Shown here piece after piece: positions 6,206 through 12,510 of a stretch of 12,510 nucleotides of DNA; position 1 is the first letter of the stretch; every line of letters starts with the position of its first letter. This DNA comes from Geminicoccaceae bacterium. GTDB taxonomy: Bacteria; Pseudomonadota; Alphaproteobacteria; Geminicoccales; Geminicoccaceae. The stretch covers positions 1-12,510 of the forward strand of contig JAGREZ010000007.1 of NCBI GenBank assembly GCA_020446285.1, written 5' to 3'. Position numbers and translations under genes: made by a program. Under the pieces are notes generated by a model. It saw nothing but the letters and a program-made list of their open reading frames with translations, was not told the origin of the DNA and did not search any database.

Positions 6206-6338
6206 ATGGGATGCCCTGCGGAAATGGACTGTTGCGTGATGTCTTTCCTTTTTGTAAGGGGGCCGTGAAATCGCGATTGCAGGTCGCGATCGGCTATATT
6301 GCCGCGACAGCGGCCTCCTTTCAGCAGGGTAAGCAGTG

Positions 6339-6755
6339 ATGTCGCAAGTCATTGACGAGACCTACACCCCCGGTGAGGAAGAGCCCTACATGAATCCGCG
6401 TCAGGTGGAGTATTTCCGCCGCAAGCTGCTCGGCTGGCGTGACGAGATCCTCAAGGGATCGGGCGAGACGATCAGGCAATTGCAGCAGGAAGAGAACCGT
6501 CTGCCGGATGCGGGTGACTGGGCGTCGGCGGATGTCCAGCGCAATTTCGAACTTCGTACCCGTGATCGCGAGCGCAAGCTCCTGAACAAGATCGACGCAG
6601 CACTCGGGCGGATCGAGGACGGTTCATACGGCTATTGCGAGGAAACGATGGAGCCGATCGGCGTGCGCCGCCTGCAGGCAAGGCCGATCGCGACATTGAG
6701 TATCGAAGCTCAGGAAAAGCACGAAAAGCGGGAGCGCGCCTATCGCGATTCGTGA
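6339..6755 (+). CDS. dksA: RNA polymerase-binding transcription factor DksA
   Basis: DksA binds in the secondary channel of RNA polymerase and, with ppGpp, adjusts rRNA and amino-acid promoters. The 138-residue protein has the long coiled coil (about residues 22-90) with the tip motif DAGDWA (D57, D60, A62; DxxDxA). A C-terminal zinc-finger-like globule follows (YGYCEE...IGVRRLQARPIATLSIEAQ). Only C100 of the four usual zinc cysteines remains; the others are T103, S121 and A124. I recall the same single-cysteine state in Rhodobacter DksA. The ATG at 6339 is chosen (AGGG 9 nt upstream) over the GTG at 6336. The upstream gap 6187-6338 holds a TATATT at 6295-6300 and two TCGCGAT repeats, but no complete promoter that I can defend. 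Confidence 0.95.
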   Translation: MSQVIDETYTPGEEEPYMNPRQVEYFRRKLLGWRDEILKGSGETIRQLQQEENRLPDAGDWASADVQRNFELRTRDRERKLLNKIDAALGRIEDGSYGYCEETMEPIGVRRLQARPIATLSIEAQEKHEKRERAYRDS

Positions 6756-6768
6756 TGTCTGACACCAT

Positions 6769-6805
6769 GCCCGACCCGGACATCATGCCGGGAATGGGGT
6801 CGGGC
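6769..6805 (+). terminator. Strong hairpin downstream of dksA
   Basis: GCCCGACCC (6769-6777) pairs perfectly with GGGTCGGGC (6797-6805) across a 19-nt loop, 13 bp after the dksA stop. GGTTT follows the stem, a short T-run. It is a likely dksA terminator that insulates the hook promoter region. Confidence 0.55.
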
Positions 6806-6881
6806 GGTTTCTGACGACCGGTCCGGCGATGGCCGGGCGTGTGGCGAGCGGATCCCGACAGTCTGAAGAAACCGGCTGAAG

Positions 6882-6904
6882 CGGGCGGCAAGATCGGCCG
6901 CCCG
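6882..6904. promoter_or_regulatory. Upstream enhancer-like dyad 1 (possible FlbD/ftr site)
   Basis: CGGGCGGC, a 7-bp spacer and GCCGCCCG form a perfect dyad. The part from 6886 reads CGGCAAGA-N3-GCCGCC and recurs 21 bp further on. It lies about 110 bp upstream of the predicted sigma-54 start, the usual range for an activator such as FlbD. The assignment is inference from position and from resemblance to Caulobacter ftr elements as I remember them. Confidence 0.5.
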
Positions 6905-6906
6905 GT

Positions 6907-6924
6907 CGGCAAGAATTGCCGCCG
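6907..6924. promoter_or_regulatory. Upstream enhancer-like dyad 2 (possible FlbD/ftr site)
   Basis: CGGCAA, GAA and TTGCCG form a perfect 6-bp dyad, centred about 89 bp before the predicted start of transcription. It shares 14 of 18 bases with the first dyad. The 21-bp offset equals two helical turns, so two activator dimers would bind the same face of the DNA. Confidence 0.55.
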
Positions 6925-6975
6925 TTTTCCGCACCGGCAGCTCTCGCCATTGCTGGTTTTCGTGCATTTGCGGAT

Positions 6976-6992
6976 CTGGCACGATGCTTGCT
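6976..6992 (+). promoter_or_regulatory. Sigma-54 promoter of fliK-flgD-flgE
   Basis: CTGGCACGATGCTTGCT matches the sigma-54 consensus YTGGCACGRNNNTTGCW throughout. GG is at 6978-6979 and GC at 6990-6991, ten bases apart. The C at 6991 as -12 puts +1 near 7003, two bases before the fliK ATG. Confidence 0.85.
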
Positions 6993-7004
6993 CCTCGAGC
7001 GGGC

Positions 7005-8678
7005 ATGACAGAAAACGCCATCATACAAGTCAACACCAGCCCGTTCGCCGGCATCATGCAGGGCGGCGAGGAGGCGGTCGTCGATCCGCTCTTCGCCATG
7101 CTGCTTGCCGGCATGATGGGCGGCCCGGTTGCGTCTGCGGCCGTTCCGGGCGCGCCCGCTCCGGGTACGGACGGGCTCGCGGATGCCCTTGCGTCTGCGT
7201 CGCCGGCAGCTGGAGGTGTCGCTGTCGGCCGGGAACCCTCGCCGTTCGCCGATCTTCCGACCGGTGCGATGATGGAACCGTCATTGCCGGCCGCAGGGCA
7301 GGAAACAGCCGGTACGGGCCAATCCGTGTCGAGCGGCGCTGTGCTCGACACGCTTTGGGACGATCTGTCCGAGGCCGGCGACCCGAACGGCGGGTTCCGT
7401 TCAAAACTCCTTCGGACCACGACACTCGTTCCGCCCGGGAATCCTCTGGTGCAGGTGCACGGGGGCGAAGGAGCGGGAGAGGTTGCATCGTCGCTCCGTC
7501 CGGATGTTGCGGGCGGCAATCAGGCCATTTCCTCCACACCTGGTCATGCCGATCCGGTCGATGGCAGCGGAGCAACCATCGCCGCGATGGAGGGTGATCC
7601 GGGCGAAGGGATAGCTGCATCTGCGCAACCTGCAACTTCCCGGACGGTACAACCGGCTCCGGCGACTGCCCTGCCTCTCGACGGGACCAGTCAATCCGCG
7701 CAGGCGATGGCAGGGGCGGACGGGGTGTCGTCGCAGACACGCGATGCACCGGCATCCATGTCCGGTGTCGAAGACATCGCGGAACCCCGTCTTCCTTCCC
7801 GTCTCTCGCCGACGGTCGCCGACGGCGGCGATGATCCGGCCATCGGCAGTGGTGAAGCCACGATCCTGCGTGCCGCTGGCCTGCAGCAGGGCGAACGCCC
7901 GGCGAACGGTCGTGGCCGGGGCGAAACGACGGACATTGCCTCGACCCGCAGCGAGCGCATGGCCGCCGCGCAGGCGCTGCCCGCCGGTTCTTCCGTCCGG
8001 CCCGTTTCCTCGCCGATATCTTCGTCCGAAACGACGGCCTCGTCGTTCGTTCCCGAAGCGCCGGCCGCACGTTCGCGGTGGATGAGGGAAGTCCTGCAGT
8101 TCGCGGATGATGCGCCGGGAACGCAGGAGACGACCGCGAGTGATCCGGCAGCGGAACTCTTCGAGATGGAATTCGGCGAGCTGCGCGCGTTGCGCGAGAG
8201 CGGGTCGATGCAGGTGGAAAGGGCCTATGCCCGCATGCAGACCCAGGCTCCACCCGCGGTGCAGGTCGTCCAGCAGCTCAACGCCGCAGCACAACTCGGT
8301 GTCGAGCGTCTGCAGATCCAGCTTCACCCGGAGGAACTCGGATCGCTCGACATCGAGCTCGTATTCGACCGGGAGCGAAAGGTATCGGTATCGATCTCGG
8401 TCGAACGCCCTGAAACCCTTGAATTGCTGCAGCGCGAGACGCGCCAGATCGAGCGTCTGCTGACCCAGAACGGCCTGCAGCTCGATCAGGGCCTCGACCT
8501 TGCCATGCACCGTGAACGTCCCGATGGCGGGGATGCACAAGGCCGCTATCCGCAGAACCGGGAAGGCTTTGCCGGCTATCTCGAGGAGACGGCCGGCGAT
8601 ACGCCCGTCGCTCCCGACAGCCCTGTGCCGCAAACCTGGTCGCTGCGCGGACGCGGCTTCTACGACCTGACGATATAG
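7005..8678 (+). CDS. fliK: Flagellar hook-length control protein FliK
   Basis: FliK is the secreted molecular ruler that sets hook length and makes FlhB switch export from rod/hook to filament proteins. The long N-terminal part (about residues 1-410) is low in complexity and rich in Ala, Gly, Pro, Ser and Thr, as usual for the ruler. The C-terminal Flg_hook domain spans about residues 415-503, with VVQQLNAAAQLGVERLQIQL, the signature LHPEELGSLDIEL at 440-452, and LLTQNGLQLDQGLDLAM. The ATG at 7005 is used; an ATG at 6984 in the same frame lies inside the sigma-54 promoter and cannot be transcribed from it. With +1 near 7003 the message would be almost leaderless, and no good ribosome site is visible. 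flgD follows after 12 bp. Confidence 0.9.
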   Translation: MTENAIIQVNTSPFAGIMQGGEEAVVDPLFAMLLAGMMGGPVASAAVPGAPAPGTDGLADALASASPAAGGVAVGREPSPFADLPTGAMMEPSLPAAGQETAGTGQSVSSGAVLDTLWDDLSEAGDPNGGFRSKLLRTTTLVPPGNPLVQVHGGEGAGEVASSLRPDVAGGNQAISSTPGHADPVDGSGATIAAMEGDPGEGIAASAQPATSRTVQPAPATALPLDGTSQSAQAMAGADGVSSQTRDAPASMSGVEDIAEPRLPSRLSPTVADGGDDPAIGSGEATILRAAGLQQGERPANGRGRGETTDIASTRSERMAAAQALPAGSSVRPVSSPISSSETTASSFVPEAPAARSRWMREVLQFADDAPGTQETTASDPAAELFEMEFGELRALRESGSMQVERAYARMQTQAPPAVQVVQQLNAAAQLGVERLQIQLHPEELGSLDIELVFDRERKVSVSISVERPETLELLQRETRQIERLLTQNGLQLDQGLDLAMHRERPDGGDAQGRYPQNREGFAGYLEETAGDTPVAPDSPVPQTWSLRGRGFYDLTI

Positions 8679-8690
8679 AAAGGCGCAAAC

Positions 8691-9359
8691 GTGGATCTTT
8701 CGGCAATCAGTACGACCAGCGGAACGGAAAAGGCCGCAAAAAGCACCGACACGCTCGCCGGTGATTTCGAGACCTTTCTCTCGCTGCTCACCACACAGCT
8801 GCAGCAACAGGATCCGCTCAGCCCCATGGACGCGGAGAAATTCACCTCCCAGCTGGTGCAGTTCTCCAGCGTCGAGCAGGCCATCGAGACCAACCGGCAG
8901 CTGGGCGACCTGATCGCGCTCATGGGCTCGAACATGACCAACGCGGCGATGTCCTATCTGGGTCGCGAGGTCGAGATCGATGGTGGCAGTTTCGAACTCG
9001 GCGAGACCGGCACGGCCAGCTTCGCGGTCGATGTTCCCGAAGGCGCCAGCGCCGTTTCGCTGAACATTCTCGATGCCGGGGGCGAGATCGTCCGCAAGCT
9101 CGCGGGGCCGGTCGAACCCGGCCTGCAGACCGTGGTCTTCGACGGTTTGTCCGATCGCAACCAGCGGCTGCCGGCCGGAGCCTACACGATCGAGGCGCGT
9201 GCCATCGACGGTGACGGCGACGCCCTCGACGTCAGCACCCGCGGCAGCGGTATCGTCGATGCCATAGAGACGATCGACGGTGAGCCGAAACTGATGGTCA
9301 ACGGTTCGGCCTTCGCCATCGACGATGTGCTCGCCGTGCGTGTCCCGGCGACCGTCTGA
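8691..9359 (+). CDS. flgD: Flagellar hook cap / assembly protein FlgD
   Basis: FlgD caps the growing hook and lets FlgE subunits polymerise outside the cell. The 222-residue product has the conserved N-terminal export and cap region, including FETFLSLLTTQLQQQDPLSP at residues 27-46 followed by MDAEKFTSQLVQFSSVEQ. After it come the FlgD Ig-like and tudor-like folds, with the end of a repeat in GLSDRNQRLPAGAYTIEARA. The start is GTG at 8691, supported by GAAAGG 7 nt upstream. It follows fliK by 12 bp and precedes flgE by 93 bp, in one sigma-54-driven unit. Confidence 0.95.
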   Translation: MDLSAISTTSGTEKAAKSTDTLAGDFETFLSLLTTQLQQQDPLSPMDAEKFTSQLVQFSSVEQAIETNRQLGDLIALMGSNMTNAAMSYLGREVEIDGGSFELGETGTASFAVDVPEGASAVSLNILDAGGEIVRKLAGPVEPGLQTVVFDGLSDRNQRLPAGAYTIEARAIDGDGDALDVSTRGSGIVDAIETIDGEPKLMVNGSAFAIDDVLAVRVPATV

Positions 9360-9399
9360 CATGAGCGGTTCCAGCCCGTGCAACGCCAATGAAGATCAT

Positions 9400-9418
9400 C
9401 CGTTTCAAATGGAAACGG
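9400..9418 (+). promoter_or_regulatory. Hairpin in the flgD-flgE leader
   Basis: CCGTTTC, a 5-nt loop and GAAACGG form a perfect 7-bp stem in the 93-bp gap before flgE. A competing pairing is possible between GCCCGT (9374-9379) and ACGGGC (9415-9420), which share bases with the stem. It could tune flgE translation or protect its mRNA. The strong flgE ribosome site lies about 20 nt downstream and stays outside both stems. Confidence 0.4.
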
Positions 9419-9452
9419 GCCTCGAACAGTCGGTAATCAAGGAGAAAAGAAA

Positions 9453-10772
9453 ATGAGCCTTTTCGGATCCCTCTTCTCGGGCGTGTCCGGCCTTGCCGCA
9501 CAGAGCAAGTCGATGGGCATGATCTCGGACAATATCGCCAATGTAAACACGACGGCCTACAAGGGAACGGCGGCGCATTTTTCCAGTCTCGTGACCGGGA
9601 GCCAGTCGCCGACATCCTACTCTCCGGGTGGCGTGCGCTCCTTCTCCCAGCAGGAAGTGACCCGCCAGGGGCTGATCCAGGCGAGCGATTCGGCTACCGA
9701 TGCGGCGATCTCCGGTGGTGGCTTCTTCGTCGTCAATTCCGAGCCGCTCGCCGATTCCATTGCCGGAGAACAGCTCTACACCCGTGCCGGCGCGTTCAGC
9801 CCGGACTTCCTCGGCAATCTGGTGACGCCCAGCGGCTACTACCTGCAGGGCTGGGCGCTCGATGCCAACGAGGAGGTGATCGACGTCAACACGCTCGAGA
9901 CGGTCAATATCGCCATCGTCAACGGACTGGCCACGGCGACCACCAATGTCGAGGTCGGCGCCAATCTCGATGCCGATCAGGTCGAATATGCCAATGTTCC
10001 GCCCTATGACGTCACGCTGGCGGCGGCCGGCTCGGTGAACATGGCAAGCGGTGGCGTCGAGCCGCACTTCTCACGCAAGATCCAGGTATGGGACAGTCTC
10101 GGCCGGCCGCAGAACCTGACCATGGGCTTCCTCAAGACCGCGCCGAATGTCTGGGAGGTCGAGGTCTATGCCACCGATCCGGCGGATGTCATCGCTCCGG
10201 ACGGTCTCGTCGCCTCGGGGCAGGTGAGCTTCGACGGCAGCGGCACGCCGCTTGCCAATACCGTTGCGCCGGCCAACATCACATGGTCGGTCGCCTCCGG
10301 CGCCGATCCCAGCAACATCACCTTCGATTTCGGCACCGTCGGCGAGGTCGATGGGCTCACCCAGTTCGCCAGCCCGACCAATGTCGCCTTCGTCCTGCAG
10401 AACGGCGCGGAAGTGGGTGAGCTGAACGGTGTCAGCATCAACGAGGACGGCTATGTCGTCGCGGCCTTCACCAATGGCGAGGAGCGCCGTCTCTACAGGC
10501 TTCCGATCGCCACCTTCGCCAATCCGGCGGCGCTCGATCCGCGTTCCGGCAATGTCTTCTCGCAGACCGACGCATCGGGAGAATTCAATCTCCGCATCGC
10601 CGGATCGGGCGGTGCCGGCCGCCTCGCGACGAGTGCACTCGAAGCGGCGAATGTCGATCTGGCGGATGAATTCACCAAAATGATCGTAACGCAGCGGGCG
10701 TATTCTGCAAGTGCACGGGTGATTACGACAACCAATGATATGCTCGATGAGTTGATTCAAATCAGCAGGTAG
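9453..10772 (+). CDS. flgE: Flagellar hook protein FlgE
   Basis: FlgE (439 residues) builds the hook, the universal joint between rod and filament. The N-terminal rod/hook motif SGVSGLAAQSKSMGMISDNI runs straight into ANVNTTAYKG (residues 10-39). GGGFFVV (87-93) begins the next conserved block, and the middle carries the variable surface domains. The C-terminal helix ends ALEAANVDLADEFTKMIVTQ, then RAYSASARVITTTNDMLDELIQISR, as in other axial proteins. The ribosome site AAGGAG, 8 nt before the ATG, is one of the strongest in the window, fitting a product needed in many copies. It is the last structural gene of the sigma-54 unit, and sciP follows. Confidence 0.96.
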   Translation: MSLFGSLFSGVSGLAAQSKSMGMISDNIANVNTTAYKGTAAHFSSLVTGSQSPTSYSPGGVRSFSQQEVTRQGLIQASDSATDAAISGGGFFVVNSEPLADSIAGEQLYTRAGAFSPDFLGNLVTPSGYYLQGWALDANEEVIDVNTLETVNIAIVNGLATATTNVEVGANLDADQVEYANVPPYDVTLAAAGSVNMASGGVEPHFSRKIQVWDSLGRPQNLTMGFLKTAPNVWEVEVYATDPADVIAPDGLVASGQVSFDGSGTPLANTVAPANITWSVASGADPSNITFDFGTVGEVDGLTQFASPTNVAFVLQNGAEVGELNGVSINEDGYVVAAFTNGEERRLYRLPIATFANPAALDPRSGNVFSQTDASGEFNLRIAGSGGAGRLATSALEAANVDLADEFTKMIVTQRAYSASARVITTTNDMLDELIQISR

Positions 10773-10792
10773 AAATAATTGGAAGGTGAAAC

Positions 10793-10855
10793 ATGCCTAA
10801 TTCCATTTTTACGATAAACGTTAGTCCTGAGTTAAAAGTTGCAGGGTCAGAATAG
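10793..10855 (+). CDS. Possible 20-residue peptide ORF between flgE and sciP
   Basis: The product would be MPNSIFTINVSPELKVAGSE. It is preceded by GGAAGGTGA about 4 nt before the ATG, a near-perfect match to the 16S anti-ribosome-site sequence. The surrounding 100 bp are clearly more AT-rich than the rest of the window. No family is recognisable. It may be a real small protein, a leader, or the 5' remnant of a lost gene. A CtrA-like box lies inside it, which argues that part of this stretch is promoter DNA. Confidence 0.3.
   Translation: MPNSIFTINVSPELKVAGSE
10821..10835 (+). promoter_or_regulatory. CtrA-like box before sciP
   Basis: TTAG, seven bases (TCCTGAG) and TTAA match the CtrA consensus in seven of eight positions. 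The box ends 70 bp before the sciP ATG, the same distance as the box before fliF. A GAATC (10866-10870), a potential CcrM methylation site, lies between box and gene. Confidence 0.5.
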
Positions 10856-10905
10856 CGTGATGAACGAATCGACAAAGATCGATCAGCTATTGATGGAGAA
10901 CCCTG

Positions 10906-11181
10906 ATGTCGGATACTGATTGTGATCGCCCGGTTTCGGTCGTGGGACCGAACGGAACGATACTCAGTCTCGAAACCCTGCCGCCACCGGATACCCGGAG
11001 ATGGGTGGCAAGGCGCAAGGCCGAAGTCGTTACCGCGGTGCGGGCGGGACTTCTGACATTCGACGAGGCGTGCGAACGCTACAACATTTCCGCCGAGGAG
11101 TTTTCATCCTGGGAACGCGCGATCGACCGCCACGGCATGGGCGGTCTGCGCGTGACCCGTTTGCAGGAGTTTCGCGACTGA
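10906..11181 (+). CDS. sciP: CtrA inhibitor SciP (DUF1153 family)
   Basis: A 91-residue protein whose core, residues 23-85, is the SciP signature: ETLPPPDTRRWVARRKAEVV, then TAVRAGLLTFDEACERYNIS, then EEFSSWERAIDRHGMGGLRV. The helix-turn-helix spans about residues 38-70. In Caulobacter SciP binds CtrA and DNA and blocks transcription from CtrA-controlled promoters in swarmer cells, and I recall its gene there too lying next to flgE. The ATG at 10906 has GGAG 7 nt upstream. With CtrA-like boxes in front of sciP, fliF and the fliO-fliP operon, the gene probably closes a negative feedback loop on its own neighbours. The role is inferred from the family. Confidence 0.93.
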   Translation: MSDTDCDRPVSVVGPNGTILSLETLPPPDTRRWVARRKAEVVTAVRAGLLTFDEACERYNISAEEFSSWERAIDRHGMGGLRVTRLQEFRD

Positions 11182-11205
11182 ATTTCATGGAGCTGATGCG
11201 GGCCG

Positions 11206-11234
11206 GTCGCCGGTGGGGATTCTCCTCCGGCGAC
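11206..11234 (+). terminator. Strong hairpin after sciP
   Basis: GTCGCCGG (11206-11213) pairs with CCGGCGAC (11227-11234). The loop can pair further (GGGA with TCCT around TTC). It lies 24 bp after the sciP stop. There is no T-run, so either it ends transcription poorly or it stabilises the sciP message. It separates sciP from the fliF promoter. Confidence 0.5.
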
Positions 11235-11316
11235 AGCTGACCGGCTTGCGAACACCGATTGCAGGACGACATTCTCCGCCGGTTGCCCTCACGAGCCGGA
11301 CAGGCGACGCCTGCCA

Positions 11317-11331
11317 TTAACCATTTGTTCA
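11317..11331 (+). promoter_or_regulatory. CtrA-like box before fliF
   Basis: TTAA, CCATTTG and TTCA match TTAA-N7-TTAA at seven of eight positions, and the left half is TTAACCAT, the preferred extended half-site. The box ends 70 bp before the fliF ATG. fliF is a CtrA-controlled class II gene in Caulobacter, so position and gene agree. Confidence 0.65.
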
Positions 11332-11401
11332 GTATCGGGGCCTTAAGCTTCGGGCGCAGTCGGCGTTGCCGGCATGTTTCCCGAGGAGCTTTCAGGCGGC
11401 G

Positions 11402-12510
11402 ATGGCACAGGAGCTCGACGCAGCAGTCCAGGCTGACGGCCAGGATATCGTACCGGCGGAGACGCCGGCACCGCCGACGCTGGTCGAGCAGTTGCAGACG
11501 CTCGGGCCGGCGCGAATCGTCGCGGTCGGTCTCGTCTTCCTCGCCTTCTTCGCCTTTCTCGCGTTCCTCGTGAATCGTGCGCTCGAACCGCCCTACAGCC
11601 TGCTCTATGGCGGGCTGGAGATCGATGACAGTCGTGCGATCGTCGAGAAGCTGGATGCGCTCGGCATCGAATACCGGCTCTCCGCCAACGGCGATGCGGT
11701 CATGGTGCCCGAAGACCAGGCGCTGCGGCTGCGCATGTCGCTTGCCGAGGACGGTCTGCCGGGCGGCAGCGTCGTCGGTTACGAGATCTTCGATGAAAGC
11801 AGCAGCTTCAGCACCACCGATTTTCTCTCCAATGTCAATCTGAAGCGGGCGCTGGAGGGAGAGCTGTCACGCACCATCGGCAGCCTGAAGCCGGTGCGCG
11901 GCGCGCGCGTCCACATCGTCATGCCCAAGCGGCAGCTCTTCCAGCGCGAGACGCAGGAGCCGACGGCATCCGTCTTCGTGTCGATGCGCGGTGGTCATGT
12001 CCTGCACGGACGCGAGATCGCTTCGATCCGCCATCTGGTCGCGGCGGCGGTTCCGGGGCTTTCCGCGCAGCGGGTGACGGTCCTCGATGATGCCGGCAAC
12101 CTCCTTGCCCGCAGCAACGAGGATGGTTCGAACGGTTTCGCTCTCGACGAGGCGGACCAGTTCCGCCGGTCGCAGGAGGAACGGATCAAGCAGAAGGTCA
12201 TCCAGCTTCTCGAGCGCAGCGTCGGCATTGGCCGCGTCGACGCCGAGGTGGCGATCGAGATGACCTTTGACGAGGTGTCCACCACCGAGGAAGTGTTCGA
12301 CCCAGAAAGCCAGGTCGCGCGAAGCACGCAGACTGTGGAGGAAAACAGCGACTCCAGCGAGCGGGAGCCGGACCGCGCGGTGTCCGTTGCCGGCAACCTG
12401 CCGGCGGAACAGGCCCAGGGCGATGCCGCGACCTCCGCCGAGAACGCCGCCCGCACCGAGGAAACCGTCAATTACGAGATATCGCGTACCGTCCGCAGCC
12501 AGACCCGCCG
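11402..12510 (+). CDS. fliF: Flagellar MS-ring protein FliF, N-terminal part
   Basis: FliF forms the MS ring in the inner membrane, the base on which the flagellum is built. About 369 codons are present; the gene runs off the right edge. Residues 1-38 are a cytoplasmic tail rich in Ala and Pro, and the first membrane helix is about 39-58 (IVAVGLVFLAFFAFLAFLVN). Then come the ring-building motifs: LEPPYSLLYGGLEIDDS (61-77), LAEDGLPGGSVVGYEIFDES (114-133), NVNLKRALEGELSRTIGSLK (144-163) and VRGARVHIVMPKRQLF (165-180). Next is a region with ASVFVSMRGG, and from 300 on a polar, acidic linker. The ATG at 11402 is supported by the N-terminal layout; the ribosome site is either GAGGAG 13 nt upstream or a closer weak one. 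A CtrA-like box precedes it. Confidence 0.96.
   Translation, partial: MAQELDAAVQADGQDIVPAETPAPPTLVEQLQTLGPARIVAVGLVFLAFFAFLAFLVNRALEPPYSLLYGGLEIDDSRAIVEKLDALGIEYRLSANGDAVMVPEDQALRLRMSLAEDGLPGGSVVGYEIFDESSSFSTTDFLSNVNLKRALEGELSRTIGSLKPVRGARVHIVMPKRQLFQRETQEPTASVFVSMRGGHVLHGREIASIRHLVAAAVPGLSAQRVTVLDDAGNLLARSNEDGSNGFALDEADQFRRSQEERIKQKVIQLLERSVGIGRVDAEVAIEMTFDEVSTTEEVFDPESQVARSTQTVEENSDSSEREPDRAVSVAGNLPAEQAQGDAATSAENAARTEETVNYEISRTVRSQTR

Noticed and set aside
6277..6300. TTGCAG ... TATATT as a dksA promoter
   Set aside because: The spacer is only 12 bp, too short for a sigma-70-type promoter.
6984..7004. Upstream in-frame ATG for fliK
   Set aside because: It lies inside the sigma-54 promoter and upstream of the predicted transcript start.
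6839..7597. Plus-strand frame starting in the dksA-fliK gap
   Set aside because: It is Arg-rich, runs through the enhancer and promoter, and overlaps fliK in another frame; it has no ribosome site.
7401..9389. Long minus-strand frame across fliK and flgD
   Set aside because: fliK and flgD on the plus strand have clear family signatures and a shared sigma-54 promoter. The antisense product has no recognisable motif.
9405..10760. Minus-strand frames antisense to flgE
   Set aside because: FlgE motifs are unambiguous on the plus strand and the antisense translations match nothing.
10860..10919. 19-residue ORF overlapping the sciP start
   Set aside because: It has no ribosome site of its own and overlaps sciP; it is most likely chance.
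11343..11346. Isolated TTAA between the fliF CtrA-like box and fliF
   Set aside because: There is no partner half-site at N7 on either side.
11361..11371. CGGC-GTT-GCCG dyad in the fliF leader as a third ftr-like site
   Set aside because: The spacing between the half-sites (3 bp) does not fit the other two elements (7 bp between CGGC and GCCG).

Overview
The window reads as chromosomal DNA of a motile, GC-rich alphaproteobacterium. The main grounds are a SciP (DUF1153) gene beside flgE, TTAA-N7-TTAA boxes of the cell-cycle regulator CtrA in front of flagellar genes, a sigma-54 promoter for the hook genes, and a DksA with one remaining zinc-finger cysteine. The order fliK-flgD-flgE-sciP-fliF resembles what I recall of the Caulobacter hook region. 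I cannot name the genus. I see no insertion sequence, prophage, CRISPR array or rRNA.

Left part (1-3482), housekeeping and metabolism: the 3' end of an iron-type ABC transporter permease (+), a CobB-like class III sirtuin (-), tRNA-Asn(GTT) with a good sigma-70-type promoter (-), an enolase-superfamily enzyme of the mandelate racemase type (-), and a TRIC/UPF0126 membrane protein (+).

Middle part (3548-6755): a leftward flagellar export operon encoding an FlhB C-domain paralogue, an unrecognised small protein, FliO and FliP. A perfect CtrA box lies in front of it. Divergent from it are a MoeB/ThiF-family adenylyltransferase gene and then dksA.

Right part (6880-12510), the hook and basal body block: two tandem palindromic elements 21 bp apart sit about 90-110 bp upstream of a near-consensus sigma-54 promoter that drives fliK-flgD-flgE. 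sciP follows and then fliF, which runs off the window. sciP and fliF each have a CtrA-like box ending exactly 70 bp before the start codon.

Together this looks like a CtrA / sigma-54-FlbD flagellar hierarchy on one piece of DNA. CtrA would switch on the early genes (export gate, MS ring) and the gene for its own inhibitor SciP. Sigma-54 with a FlbD-type activator would switch on the hook genes. I found no evidence of a wholly new system. The items most worth a second look are regulatory: the tandem enhancers, the nearly leaderless fliK start, the CtrA box inside a 20-codon ORF, and a 22-bp palindrome on the moeB stop codon.
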